Notes: generated by a model from the sequence alone, not told the origin. 64,000 nt of DNA from Microbacterium sp. AB (GCF_032878875.1 NZ_CP118157.1:1116001-1180000); one strand, 5' to 3'. Numbered from the stretch's first letter, positions 8,700 to 17,231 are shown. Translations and numbers: made by a program.

Positions 8700-9011
8700 A
8701 TGCCGGTCAAATATTCGGATGAGTTCAAGCGGGACGCGGTCGCGCTCGTGGTGACCCAGGGGATGTCGCAGAAGCAAGTGTGTGCGGATCTGGGGATCTC
8801 GAAATCCGCGCTGCAGGCATGGGTCCGCGGCGCGCAGCTGCGGGATCGCGGGATCGAGCCCGCCCCAACCGGGAACGTGGACATGCAGCGTGAGCAGGCG
8901 AAGATGCTGAAACGGATCCGCGAGTTGGAGATGGAGAACGAGGTGCTCCGGCGGGCGGCGGCGTATCTGTCGCAGGCGAACCTGAAGATCGGGTCTGCTA
9001 GCCCAAAATAG
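8700..9011 (+). CDS. IS3-family transposase OrfA
   Basis: A 103-residue helix-turn-helix protein (Transposase_8/IS3 OrfA type): MPVKYSDEFKRDAVALV, then QVCADLGISKSALQAWV as the recognition helices, and a leucine-rich coiled segment (LKRIRELEMENEVLRRAAAYL) near residues 70-90 used for multimerisation. It recognises the element ends. An in-frame ATG at 8691 is possible, but MPVKYSDEFK is the usual family start. The stop TAG follows the slippery sequence at 9002-9008; slipping back one base there fuses OrfA to OrfB. Confidence 0.92.
   Translation: MPVKYSDEFKRDAVALVVTQGMSQKQVCADLGISKSALQAWVRGAQLRDRGIEPAPTGNVDMQREQAKMLKRIRELEMENEVLRRAAAYLSQANLKIGSASPK
9002..9008 (+). other. Programmed -1 frameshift site joining orfA to orfB
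   Basis: The heptamer C CCA AAA, in the orfA frame, fits the X XXY YYZ rule and is immediately followed by the orfA stop TAG. After a one-base backward slip, reading continues ATA GTG TTC into orfB. This is the known route to the IS3 OrfAB transposase. Confidence 0.7.
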
Positions 9012-9898
9012 TGTTCCCGCTCGTCCGTGAACTGGCCGCGACCGACGCTCCTTCCCGGGTGTCGGTCGCGGGGGCGTGCAGGGTCCTCGGCTTCTCCAAG
9101 CAGGCGTACTACCAATGGCTCGCGAAGCCCGTCAGTGACCGCGATTGGGACGAGGCGCATTTGATCAACGCGGCCCGGGATGTGTGGGACGAGGACCGGT
9201 GCCAGGGGTATCGGCTCATCTGCGACGAGCTCGTCGATGACGGGTGGCAGGTGTCGGAGCGGCGAGTGTGGCGGGTGTGTTCGCAAGAGGGCATGTTCTC
9301 GGCCGCGCATCGACGCAAGGGCAAACGCAAACACCGTCGGCCGGGTCCGGCCGTCCACGACGATCACGTGAGACGGGACTTCACTGCCCAGTCTCCGAAC
9401 CAGCTCTGGCTCACGGACATCACTGAACACCGAACTGCCGAGGGGAAGCTGTATCTCTGCGCGGTCAAAGACGTGTTCAGCAACCGGATCGTCGGGTATT
9501 CCATCGACTCGAGGATGAAGGCCTGGCTGGCCGTGAACGCGCTCGAGGACGCGATCAACCGGCGCGAAAACCCGACCGGAGTGATCGTGCACTCGGACAG
9601 GGGCAGTCAGTTTCGTAGCCGACGCTTCCGGCGAGCACTGCGTCGACATCATCTGCGAGGTTCGATGGGCCGTGTCGGGGCCTGTGCCGACAATGCCGCG
9701 ATGGAGAACTGGTTCAGCCTGCTGCAGAAGAACGTCCTCAACCAGCAGCACTGGGCCACCCGCGACGAACTGCGCCTCGCGATCGTGCACTGGATCGAAG
9801 CCCGCTACCACCGACGCCGCCGTCAACGCCAACTCGGGAAGTTGACCCCCATCGAATACGAAGCAATCATGAACACCACCGCCGACCTGGCGGCATAA
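9011..9898 (+). CDS. IS3-family transposase OrfB (DDE integrase domain)
   Basis: A 295-residue rve-type integrase domain, complete in length for IS3 OrfB. The first catalytic Asp is in LWLTDITEH, the second in VIVHSDRGSQF, and the Glu in the segment NAAMENWFSLLQ. The N-terminal HTH_21-like part contains CRVLGFSKQAYYQWL. The GTG start is probably rarely used on its own, because orfB lies in the -1 frame behind the slippery site. With both inverted repeats present, the element may still be active. Confidence 0.92.
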   Translation: MFPLVRELAATDAPSRVSVAGACRVLGFSKQAYYQWLAKPVSDRDWDEAHLINAARDVWDEDRCQGYRLICDELVDDGWQVSERRVWRVCSQEGMFSAAHRRKGKRKHRRPGPAVHDDHVRRDFTAQSPNQLWLTDITEHRTAEGKLYLCAVKDVFSNRIVGYSIDSRMKAWLAVNALEDAINRRENPTGVIVHSDRGSQFRSRRFRRALRRHHLRGSMGRVGACADNAAMENWFSLLQKNVLNQQHWATRDELRLAIVHWIEARYHRRRRQRQLGKLTPIEYEAIMNTTADLAA

Positions 9899-9904
9899 GG
9901 AAAC

Positions 9905-9933
9905 GAGTCAACCAAACCATCAGCATTCCCCAC
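9905..9933 (-). repeat. Right terminal inverted repeat of the IS3 element
   Basis: Starts GAGTCAACC and ends CATTCCCCAC on the plus strand; it is the inverse partner of 8625-8653. It begins six bases after the orfB stop. Confidence 0.93.
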
Positions 9934-9934
9934 C

Positions 9935-10947
9935 GTGCCCACGCCGAAACGACCCGCGAAGGCCCCCGGCCTGTCCACGATCCAGCGAATGCTGTCGAAC
10001 CCGTACTACAAGGGCGACGTGATCTTCCGCGGCGCCTCCTATAACGGCCTCCACGAACCGCTGGTCAGTCCCGAACTGTGGTACCGGGTACAGAACGTCC
10101 TCACCGCACACCAGGTCTCGGCAGAGAAGACCCAGACGCACGAGCACTACCTGAAAGGCTCGATCTACTGCGGCGACTGCGGTTCACGACTGATGGTCAC
10201 GCACGCGAAGAACAGCAAGGGCATCGTGTCCCATACTTCATCTGCGCAGGTCGGCACTCCAAGCGCACGAGCTGCCAGCGACAGGCGATGCCCGTGGCCG
10301 ACATCGAGCAGAGGATCGAGGACTACTACCGGCAGGTGCAGATCCCCGAGCACATCGTGACCGCGCTGCGGCACATGCTCACCCGTCAGTTCGATGACCT
10401 CCATGCAGCGAGCAAAGGCGAACGGCGCGCCCTGGTCGCGGAGCGAGACAAGCTCCGTGACGAACGACGCAGCCTCCTGCACGCGCACCACGCGGGCGCC
10501 GTGCCGCTCGATCTACTGAAAGAGGAACAGGACCGCATCTCCCGGCGCCTCGCGTTCCTCGACTCGCGGATCGACGCCGGCCAGGTCGAGTACGACCAGG
10601 CCAAGGCCCACCTGGAGGATTGCCTGGCTCTGGCCGGCAACGCCCACGCCATCTACATAAGCCTGGACGACTCGCTGCGCCGCATCTGCAACCAAGCGTT
10701 CTTCGACCGCATCAACGTCTACGAGGTCGAGGACATCGACGCCGTGGCCGCCGACCACGGCGAGCCGTTCGACATGCTGTTCGACCCGGCGCTGCACGCC
10801 GACGCACTGACCTACGAGGCGGTGGTACAGCAGGGCGTGGACGCTAAACCCGCTGATGTCGCGGGTTTGAACATCCAACATTGGGTGGGCCCAGTGGGGC
10901 TCGAACCCACGACCCGCGGATTAAAAGTCCGATGCTCTGCCAACTGA
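9935..10947 (+). pseudogene. Large serine recombinase remnant, 5'-truncated and frameshifted
   Basis: The remaining protein starts in the recombinase domain (LSTIQRMLSNPYYKGDV), continues through a zinc ribbon (SIYCGDCGSRL) and a long coiled coil (ERDKLRDERRSLLHAHHAG). The N-terminal resolvase domain with its catalytic Ser is missing, cut off at the IS3 right end. Near 10228-10231 one base appears lost (GTG TCC CAT where GTG TAC CCA TAC is expected), shifting the frame; the reading resumes as PYFICAGRH. The downstream frame runs into the tRNA-Lys gene, and its last ~20 residues are simply antisense tRNA. It was probably the integrase of the element that carried the island. Confidence 0.88.
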
Positions 10948-10958
10948 GCTATAGGCCC
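10886..10958 (-). tRNA. tRNA-Lys (anticodon TTT)
   Basis: A 73-base cloverleaf on the minus strand. The acceptor stem is GGGCCTA paired with TGGGCCC, the D-arm GCTCAGTTGGCAGAGC, the anticodon loop CTTTTAA (anticodon TTT), and the T-arm GTGGGTTCGAGCCCCAC. The discriminator base is A and the CCA end is not encoded (CCC follows). Its 3' end faces the recombinase remnant, as expected for an attachment site. Confidence 0.97.
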
Positions 10959-11027
10959 GTCGACAAGTCTACGGCGCACGGCGAGGCCGCCGACGACACG
11001 GGGTCGCCGGCGGCCTGGTCGATCCGG

Positions 11028-11050
11028 GCGCCGAGCGGCATGCTCGGCGC
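11028..11050 (-). terminator. Hairpin terminator of the fasciclin gene
   Basis: A nine-base perfect stem GCGCCGAGC / GCTCGGCGC with a five-base loop, directly after the fasciclin stop at 11055 (minus strand). A second, longer stem with one mismatch (10985-10996 with 11004-11015) follows. No T-run, as usual for GC-rich actinobacteria. Confidence 0.65.
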
Positions 11051-11054
11051 GGCG

Positions 11055-11717
11055 TCACTCGGTCGGGGGCATCAGCACCGTGTCCACGAGGTAGACCACC
11101 GCGTTGGCGGTCTGCACGCCGCCGCAGATGACCGTGGCGTCGTTGACCATCAGGTCGTCTCCGCTCCCGGTCACCTCGAGGTCGGATCCCTGCAGGGTCG
11201 TGTGGGTCCCGGCGATGTCCTCGGGCTCGATCTGGCCCTCGACCACGTGGTACGTGAGGATCGACGTCAGCATGTCGGCGTCGGTGCTCAGCGTGTCGAT
11301 GGTCGCCGCGTCGATCTTCGCGAACGCGTCGTCGACCGGCGCGAACACCGTGAACTCGCCGCCGTTCAGTGTGTCGACGAGGTCGACGTCGGGGTTCAGC
11401 TCGCCGCTGACCGCCGAGGTGAGCATCGTCAGGAGGGGGTTGTTGGACGCGGCCACGGCGACGGGGTCGAGCGACATCCCCTCGACCGATCCGGCTCCGT
11501 CGGGGACCTCCTCTGCGTACGCCCCGCAGCCCGCGCCGACGAGGTTCGCGGCGGGGTCCATGGTCTCCATCGCCTCGGGCGTCGCCTCCGACGAGGTCTC
11601 CGGCGCCTCCGACTCCTCCTCCGTCGTGGTGCCTCCCATCGAGCATGCCGACAGTGCGAACGCGCTCGCCAGCGTGAGCGTCAGTGCTGCGGTCATCTTC
11701 TTCTTGGTGCTGAGCAT
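11055..11717 (-). CDS. Fasciclin (FAS1) domain lipoprotein
   Basis: A 220-residue protein with a lipoprotein signal (MLSTKKK, a hydrophobic stretch, lipobox ALSAC with Cys25). A Thr/Glu-rich linker leads to one FAS1 domain from about residue 85, with [15 protein letters not shown] and the H2-type motif ILTYHVVEG, ending [14 protein letters not shown]. It is related to MPT70/MPB70 secreted proteins and likely works at the cell surface in adhesion; no enzymatic role is implied. GGAGG lies six bases before the ATG. Monocistronic, with its own terminator. Confidence 0.93.
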   Translation of the reverse strand: MLSTKKKMTAALTLTLASAFALSACSMGGTTTEEESEAPETSSEATPEAMETMDPAANLVGAGCGAYAEEVPDGAGSVEGMSLDPVAVAASNNPLLTMLTSAVSGELNPDVDLVDTLNGGEFTVFAPVDDAFAKIDAATIDTLSTDADMLTSILTYHVVEGQIEPEDIAGTHTTLQGSDLEVTGSGDDLMVNDATVICGGVQTANAVVYLVDTVLMPPTE

Positions 11718-11923
11718 CTCAACCTCCGTGTTCTCGAGCCGCGACTCTCCCGCGGCGTCGAATCATGTTCGGAGCCCGGCGGATACCGGATGGGATCGAG
11801 ATCGTCCGCGTGCCGGATCCGGCGTCCTCAGACCCCTCCACCCGACGCGGGACGCCGTCCGCGGAGCGCGGGCCGTCGCCGCGGCGGGCGGGGTCTTCTC
11901 GTCCGCCTGCGGGCGAAGCGGCG

Positions 11924-11929
11924 TAGCCT
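11924..11929 (+). promoter_or_regulatory. -10 element placing a leaderless start
   Basis: TAGCCT ends seven bases before the ATG at 11937, and no Shine-Dalgarno sequence is present. Transcription would begin at or next to the start codon. Confidence 0.55.
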
Positions 11930-11936
11930 TGAGCGG

Positions 11937-12566
11937 ATGAGTGCGGAGTTCAGCAAGCCGGTGCGCCGGCCCTCGGAGACGTTCGACCGGCTGTTCGCGG
12001 GAAGCGACCCGGCCGAGGTCTCCCGCGCGGCCCACGCGACGGCGACGGCGCTGCTCGCGCGCGTGCGGGACGAGGCGGACGACGACGCCGTCGACCGGCT
12101 GATCACCTTCACGGACCGCCACGGGATCGACGACATCGCGGAGCTGTGGTCGCGGTCGCCCGCGCGCTCGCTCCCGGGCTCCCTGTGGCGGCTCTACCTC
12201 GTGCAGCTGTCGATCCACGACGACGCGCACACCGCCGCGCTGATCTACGAGCGGGGTCGGGCCGAGCTGCGCTCGGCCGATCCCATCGTCGCGGGGGCTC
12301 CCATCCCGGCCGGACCGCAGGAGCTCGTCACCCTCATCGACACGATCATGCGGGGCGCGTTCACGGGCGACTTCGCCGTCGCCCTCGACCGCGCAGCCGC
12401 CTTCTGCCGCGTGCAGGCGGCCGGCGCGACGCACGTCGCGGACGACTACGAGCCCACGGAGCCGCATCGGTCATCCGAGCTCACGACGAGGGCGCTGCGC
12501 CTCGCGACGTACGCGTCCGACCTCGCCGCGGCGGCTCGGCTCTGGCGCCGCGAGGCGCTCGAGTAG
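11937..12566 (+). CDS. Conserved hypothetical protein, unknown function
   Basis: A 209-residue soluble, mostly helical protein without signal peptide or membrane segment. I recognise no catalytic motif. It contains the segment LPGSLWRLYLVQLSIHDD, an acidic patch DDDAVDRL, and a Ser/Leu-rich C-terminus. Near-identical proteins in Microbacteriaceae genomes are, as far as I recall, sometimes labelled as an RNA polymerase beta subunit; nothing here supports that (it lacks any RpoB domain). Its start is supported by a leaderless -10 at 11924. Divergent from the fasciclin gene. Confidence 0.8.
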   Translation: MSAEFSKPVRRPSETFDRLFAGSDPAEVSRAAHATATALLARVRDEADDDAVDRLITFTDRHGIDDIAELWSRSPARSLPGSLWRLYLVQLSIHDDAHTAALIYERGRAELRSADPIVAGAPIPAGPQELVTLIDTIMRGAFTGDFAVALDRAAAFCRVQAAGATHVADDYEPTEPHRSSELTTRALRLATYASDLAAAARLWRREALE

Positions 12567-12901
12567 CGCGGGCATCGCCGGGCAGAGAGAAGCCGGACCG
12601 CAGAAAACGCCTCTCGGCGGAAGGCCGCTCGCAGCGGCAGAATTTGGAGCCCGGGGTTACTGCGGCCCGGCCATGACAGTCTAACGGGCATCCTCCACCG
12701 GGTATTCCCGAACGTTCTCGGGAGGCGGGGCGCCCTCGGGCGCGCCGTGGACGCATCGCCGGGAGGATGGCGGCCTCCCGGAGCGAAGGCGTGCGGTGTC
12801 CGGGGGATGCGCCATCCACCCGGGCGTCCGGGCGTCGACGCGGGTGGGGACGGTCGATGGGACGACCGCGGGAGGAGACGCGCGGCGCGGGCCGGCGCGG
12901 A
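12567..12901. other. Gene-free 335-base region with several hairpins
   Basis: No convincing coding frame on either strand. It holds consecutive inverted repeats: TCCCGA-6-TCGGGA at 12706-12723, GCGCCC-2-GGGCGC at 12730-12743, CCACCCG...CGGGTGG at 12816-12847, and CGGTCG-6-CGACCG at 12851-12868. The last two lie directly after pstB on the minus strand and could terminate it. The segment 12640-12705 is less GC-rich than its surroundings and has no assigned role. Confidence 0.5.
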
Positions 12902-13681
12902 TCAGCCGAAGCGGCCCGAGACGTAGTCCTCCGTCGCCTTGATCTGCGGGGTCGTGAAGATCTTCGTCGTGTCGTCGTACTCGATCAGCTTGCCGGGCTT
13001 GCCGGTGCCGGCGATGTTGAAGAACGCCGTCCTGTCGCTCACGCGCGATGCCTGCTGCATGTTGTGCGTCACGATGACGACCGTGTACTCGTTCTTCAGC
13101 TCGCTGATGAGCTCCTCGATCGCGAAGGTCGAGATCGGGTCGAGGGCGGAGCACGGCTCGTCCATGAGGATGATGTCGGGGGAGACCGCGATCGCGCGCG
13201 CGATGCACAGACGCTGCTGCTGACCGCCGGAGAGGCCGGATCCCGGCTTGTCGAGACGGTCCTTCACCTCGTTCCACAGGTTCGCGCCCGTGAGGGACTC
13301 CTCGACGAGGGCGTCGGCATCGCTCTTCGAGATGCGCTTGTTGTTGAGCTTCACGCCCGCCAGCACGTTCTCCCGGATCGACATGGTCGGGAACGGGTTG
13401 GGCCGCTGGAACACCATGCCGATCTGGCGGCGGACGAGGACGGGGTCGACGCCCGGGCTGTAGAGGTCCTGGCCGTCGACGAGGACATGGCCCTCGACGC
13501 GCGCGCCGGGGATGACCTCGTGCATGCGGTTGAGCGTCCGGAGGAAGGTGGACTTGCCGCAGCCGGAGGGGCCGATGAACGCCGTCACGGTGCGGGGCTG
13601 GATGTCGATCGAGACGCCCTCGACGGCGAGGAAATCGCCGTAATAGACGTTGAGGTCGTTGACTTCGATGCTCTTGGACAC
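12902..13681 (-). CDS. pstB: Phosphate ABC transporter ATPase PstB
   Basis: A 259-residue ATPase at the inner face of the membrane. Walker A is GPSGCGKST near residue 35, the signature [14 protein letters not shown], and Walker [17 protein letters not shown], all specific to PstB, with the H-loop VTHNM. The GTG at 13681 ([15 protein letters not shown]) has AAGGAA seven bases upstream. Last gene of pstSCAB; a phoU gene, often next in this operon, is not present. It energises high-affinity phosphate import. Confidence 0.95.
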   Translation of the reverse strand: MSKSIEVNDLNVYYGDFLAVEGVSIDIQPRTVTAFIGPSGCGKSTFLRTLNRMHEVIPGARVEGHVLVDGQDLYSPGVDPVLVRRQIGMVFQRPNPFPTMSIRENVLAGVKLNNKRISKSDADALVEESLTGANLWNEVKDRLDKPGSGLSGGQQQRLCIARAIAVSPDIILMDEPCSALDPISTFAIEELISELKNEYTVVIVTHNMQQASRVSDRTAFFNIAGTGKPGKLIEYDDTTKIFTTPQIKATEDYVSGRFG

Positions 13682-13716
13682 TGCGGTTCCTTGTCTGGTC
13701 GGAGAGGTGCTGCGGC

Positions 13717-14799
13717 TTACCGGCCCGAGATCTTCGGGGCGAAGACCTTCGCGATGAGTCGGGCAAGCAGGTTCAGCAGCATGACGATGAGGATGAGCGT
13801 GAGCGCGGCCGCCCAGGCGCGCGCGATGGCGGCGTCGGGGTTCGTGCCCTGGTTCATGTACTGGTTGTACGCGAACACGGGAAGCGTCATCATCTGGCCG
13901 TCGAAGAGGTTCGTGTTGAGGCTGAGCGTGTAGCCGGCCGTCAGCAGGAGGGGAGCGGTCTCTCCGATGACGCGGGCGATCGCGAGCATGATGCTCGTCG
14001 TGATGCCCGCGATCGAGGTCGGGAGGACCACCTTCATGATCGTGAGCCACTTCGGCACGCCGAGCGCATACGACGCCTCGCGCAGCTCGTTCGGGACGAT
14101 GCGCAGCAGCTCCTCGCTGCCGCGCACCACGACCGGGATCATGAGCACGGCGAGCGCGAGCGATCCCATGAAGCCCATCGAGATCCCGGGCCGGACGAGC
14201 AGGGCGAACACCGAGTAGATGAACAGGCCCGCGACGATCGACGGGATGCCCGTCATGACGTCGACGAGGAACGTGATGGCGCGTGCGAGCTTCCCGCGGC
14301 CGTACTCCACGAGGTAGATCGACGTCATGAGGCCGATCGGGACGGCGATGACGGCGGCCATGAGGGTGACGAGCACGGTGCCCCAGATGGCGTGGACGAT
14401 GCCTCCGCCGTCGCCGACGACGTTGCGCATCGAGTACGTGAAGAACTCCGCGTCGAAGCGCTGCACGCCGTTGGCGACGACGGTCCAGAGCAGCGACACG
14501 AGGGGGAGCAGCGCGAGGATGAACGCCGTCGAGACGAGCGCGGTCATGAGCCGGTCGACGGCCTTGCGGCGGCTCTCGACGATCGAGGAGACGACGAAGA
14601 TGAGCGCCATGTAGACGATCATCCCGACGACGAGGGCGCCCGCGACGTTGACGTCGGCGAGGTCGTCTCCGGCCGCGACGACCCCGAAGACGACGAAGGA
14701 CGCCACGAGTGCGGCGCCGAGGAGCGCCCAGGGGGTCCAGCGCGGCAGCCGGCCGGACGTGAGGCGCGCGGGCCGAGCGGGAGCGGTGATGGTGGCCAT
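13717..14799 (-). CDS. pstA: Phosphate ABC transporter permease PstA
   Basis: A 360-residue inner-membrane protein. After two or three N-terminal membrane segments comes the PstA core: [22 protein letters not shown], the permease loop motif [23 protein letters not shown] (written here in part: [11 protein letters not shown]), and [10 protein letters not shown]. The N-terminus is longer than in E. coli PstA (about 300 residues). One base separates it from pstC and the operon continues into pstB. Pairs with PstC to form the phosphate channel. Confidence 0.95.
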   Translation of the reverse strand: MATITAPARPARLTSGRLPRWTPWALLGAALVASFVVFGVVAAGDDLADVNVAGALVVGMIVYMALIFVVSSIVESRRKAVDRLMTALVSTAFILALLPLVSLLWTVVANGVQRFDAEFFTYSMRNVVGDGGGIVHAIWGTVLVTLMAAVIAVPIGLMTSIYLVEYGRGKLARAITFLVDVMTGIPSIVAGLFIYSVFALLVRPGISMGFMGSLALAVLMIPVVVRGSEELLRIVPNELREASYALGVPKWLTIMKVVLPTSIAGITTSIMLAIARVIGETAPLLLTAGYTLSLNTNLFDGQMMTLPVFAYNQYMNQGTNPDAAIARAWAAALTLILIVMLLNLLARLIAKVFAPKISGR

Positions 14800-14800
14800 G

Positions 14801-15790
14801 TCAGTTCGCCCCCGAGAACTCGGCGCGGCGCGAGACGATCCAGCGCGCGAACGCGTTGACCGCGAAGGTCACGATGAAGAGGATGAGGCCGGTCGCGATG
14901 AGCGTGTTGACGCCCTCGCCGTGGGCCTCGGGGAAGCGCAGCGCGATGTTCGCGGGGATGGGCGTGGGGTTGGTCGAGGTGAGCAGCTCGAACGTCACGG
15001 CGCCCGACGTCGAGAGCACCATCGTGACGGCCATCGTCTCGCCGAGCGCGCGGCCCAGGGCGAGCATCGCCGCGGACACCATCCCGCCGCGGGCGAAGGG
15101 GAGCACCGCCATCCTCACCATCTCCCAGCGCGTGGCGCCGAGCGCGAGCGCCGCCTCCTCGTGCAGCGTCGGCGTCTGCAGGAAGACCTCGCGGCAGATC
15201 GCCGTCATGATCGGGATGATCATGACGGCGAGCACGAGCGACGCGGTGAGGATGGTGCGGCCGGTGGGGGAGACCTGCCCGGCGAAGAAGGGCACCCACC
15301 CGAGGTTCGCGTTGAGCCACTCGAAGAGGGGAACCAGGAGGGGGGCGAAGACGAGGCCTCCCCAGAGGCCGAAGACCACCGACGGGACGGCGGCGAGAAG
15401 GTCGATGACGTATCCGAGGACGGCCGCCAGCCGGCGCGGCGCGTAGTGCGAGATGAAGAGGGCGATGCCGATGGCGATCGGCGCCGCCACGACCAGGGCG
15501 ATGAGCGAGGACCAGACCGTGCCGAACACGAGGGGCCCGACGTACGTCCAGAACGACTGACCGCGCAGGATGTGGTTGCCGCTCGTGTCCGCCTGGAACG
15601 CCGGGAGGCTCTGCACGACCAGGAACACCGCGACCGCGGCGAGGACCACGAGGATGATCGTGCCGGCGCCGAGCGCCGTGCCGGAGAAGATCCGGTCCCC
15701 GAGCCGCTGTTTGGCCTTGACGCGTGCGCCGCGCGGCGGCGTCTCCGGCGGGGCGGACGGCGGGGTCGCCGTCTTCTCAGAGGTGCTCAT
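14801..15790 (-). CDS. pstC: Phosphate ABC transporter permease PstC
   Basis: A 329-residue permease with six membrane segments after a ~40-residue hydrophilic N-terminus. PstC hallmarks include FGLWGGLVFAPLLVP, ALGATRWEMVRMAVLP, the coupling loop, and ALGRALGETMAVTMV. Located between pstS and pstA on the minus strand. The 166-base gap to pstS contains a strong stem-loop, which probably lowers its expression relative to the binding protein. Confidence 0.95.
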   Translation of the reverse strand: MSTSEKTATPPSAPPETPPRGARVKAKQRLGDRIFSGTALGAGTIILVVLAAVAVFLVVQSLPAFQADTSGNHILRGQSFWTYVGPLVFGTVWSSLIALVVAAPIAIGIALFISHYAPRRLAAVLGYVIDLLAAVPSVVFGLWGGLVFAPLLVPLFEWLNANLGWVPFFAGQVSPTGRTILTASLVLAVMIIPIMTAICREVFLQTPTLHEEAALALGATRWEMVRMAVLPFARGGMVSAAMLALGRALGETMAVTMVLSTSGAVTFELLTSTNPTPIPANIALRFPEAHGEGVNTLIATGLILFIVTFAVNAFARWIVSRRAEFSGAN

Positions 15791-15859
15791 GTGCTCCCAG
15801 TCCTCGGGTCAACGTGGGGTCTTGCAAGGCGAGGCCGGTCGGTCCGCGACCGCGACGAT

Positions 15860-15912
15860 GCCCTCGCGCCATCCTTTCCCGGGAAGTCCTCCGGGGACAA
15901 GGGCGCGAGGGC
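15860..15912 (-). terminator. Stem-loop between pstS and pstC
   Basis: A perfect 11-base stem, GCCCTCGCGCC (15860-15870) with GGCGCGAGGGC (15902-15912), separated by 31 bases that themselves contain TCCCGGGA. It lies after the pstS stop and before pstC. It may act as a partial terminator or protect the 3' end of pstS mRNA. Confidence 0.6.
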
Positions 15913-15956
15913 ACCGTCGCTCAGCGATCAGCCGGCATGAGGGCTGTTCGGCGTTC

Positions 15957-17057
15957 TCAGCCGACCTGGATCTGGTCGATCGCCGTGAGGACCTGATCGC
16001 GCAGGCCGTCGGAGATCGGAGCGCTGCCGGCGTTCTCCGCAGCGGCGTCCTGGGCCTCGGCGCTCGCGACGTACTCCAGGTACGCCTTCACGAGCGCTGC
16101 CGTGTTCCCGTCCTCGTACTCCTCGCAGGCGATGAGGTAGCTCACGAGGGCGATGGGGTAGGCGCCTCCCGTCGCGGCGGCGGGATCGACGTCGAAGACG
16201 AGGTCGCCCTCGCCCCGGCCCTCCACCAGCGGCGAGTTCTCGACGAGGAGCGAAGCGGCCTCCGACGAGTACGGGACGAACTCCCCGTCGACCTCCACGT
16301 GCGTCTGGCCGAGGTCGCCGACCTGCGACGCGTCGGCGAAGCCGATCGTCCCGTTGCCGCCGGAGATGGCCTGCACGACGCCCGACGTGCCCTGCGCGGC
16401 CTCGCCGCCGCTGATCGGCCACTCGTCCGACGGCTCGTAGGTCCAGACGTCCGAGGCGGTCGCGGAGAGGTAGGTCGTGAAGGTCTCCTGCGTCCCGGAG
16501 GGGTCGGAGCGGTGCACGGGCGTGATGGCGAGGTCGGGGAGCTCGACGCCCTCGTTCGTGGCGGCGATCGCCTCGTCGTTCCACGTCGTGATGGTGCCCG
16601 CGAAGATGCCCGCGATCGTCGCGGCGTCGAGGTTCAGGGTCTCGATGCCGTCGAGGTTGAACGCCACGGCGACGGGGGAGATGTACAGCGGCACCTCGAC
16701 GATGGCGTCGGACGCGCATGCGCCGAAGCCGCCGGCCGCCACCTCGTCGTCGTCGAACGCACGATCGGACCCGATGAACGCGCTCGCGCCCTCGAGGAAG
16801 TTGTCGCGGCCGACGCCGGAGCCGGTCGGCTCGTAGTTGACGGTCACATCGGCGTTCGCGGTCTGGAACGCGGCGACCCATGCCTCCTGCGCGGCCGCCT
16901 GCGAGGAGGCGCCGGTCGCATCGATCGTGCCGCTGAGCTCGCTGCCGGCGTCTCCGTCGGCGCCGGCGTCTCCGCCCTCGTTCGCGGCGCAGCCTGCGAG
17001 AGTCAGGGCGGCGACGGCACTCACGGCTGCCAGGCTCGAAAGACGAGTGATCTTCAC
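15957..17057 (-). CDS. pstS: Phosphate-binding lipoprotein PstS
   Basis: A 366-residue lipoprotein with lipobox LTLAGC (Cys23). The mature part shows the PstS signatures: TGASSQAAAQEAWV near residue 50, the phosphate-binding VHRSDPSGTQETF, and ISGGNGTIGF. It captures inorganic phosphate outside the cell for PstCAB. The start is a GTG with GAGGAT upstream. The promoter region carries a PHO-box-like direct repeat (17152-17173), pointing to PhoP control under phosphate limitation. Confidence 0.95.
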   Translation of the reverse strand: MKITRLSSLAAVSAVAALTLAGCAANEGGDAGADGDAGSELSGTIDATGASSQAAAQEAWVAAFQTANADVTVNYEPTGSGVGRDNFLEGASAFIGSDRAFDDDEVAAGGFGACASDAIVEVPLYISPVAVAFNLDGIETLNLDAATIAGIFAGTITTWNDEAIAATNEGVELPDLAITPVHRSDPSGTQETFTTYLSATASDVWTYEPSDEWPISGGEAAQGTSGVVQAISGGNGTIGFADASQVGDLGQTHVEVDGEFVPYSSEAASLLVENSPLVEGRGEGDLVFDVDPAAATGGAYPIALVSYLIACEEYEDGNTAALVKAYLEYVASAEAQDAAAENAGSAPISDGLRDQVLTAIDQIQVG

Positions 17058-17151
17058 TGTGGATCCTCATTCGGTTCAGTGTCAGGGACGGCCCCGCCGG
17101 GTCGCGGGGCACGTGAGGACGCTAGGAGCGTGTGGTGAAGAGACTGCGCTG

Positions 17152-17173
17152 CCGAGGTGAACGGGGGGTGAAC
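17152..17173 (-). promoter_or_regulatory. PHO-box-like direct repeat upstream of pstS
   Basis: On the minus strand two adjacent 11-base units read GTTCACCCCCC and GTTCACCTCGG, matching the actinobacterial PhoP-box unit GTTCACC with 4-base spacer. A third, weaker CTTCACC follows in the same 11-base phase, one unit further toward pstS. The box lies about 95 bases before the pstS start. Confidence 0.7.
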
Positions 17174-17231
17174 GCGCCGGAACGAATGCGCACCGAGCGC
17201 AACGGGGCTGCGCCGGGGCGCGGCCTGCCTT

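Larger units (their letters stand above)
8625..9933 (+). mobile_element. IS3-family insertion sequence, apparently intact (about 1.3 kb)
   Basis: The element is bounded by 29-base terminal inverted repeats (8625-8653 and 9905-9933) that differ at only two positions. It carries overlapping orfA and orfB with a CCCAAAA slippery site, the IS3 arrangement. The bases outside the ends (GCCT on the left, CGTG on the right) do not form a target duplication. The left flank is the end of an ABC operon and the right flank is the interior of a recombinase gene, so the present junctions probably arose by recombination or an IS-adjacent deletion rather than simple insertion. Confidence 0.93.

Noticed and set aside
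10881-12566. A long open frame covering the tRNA complement, the fasciclin gene and the unknown protein
   Set aside because: Only its last 210 codons (from ATG 11937) look like protein; the rest is the reverse side of tRNA-Lys and of a clear lipoprotein gene.
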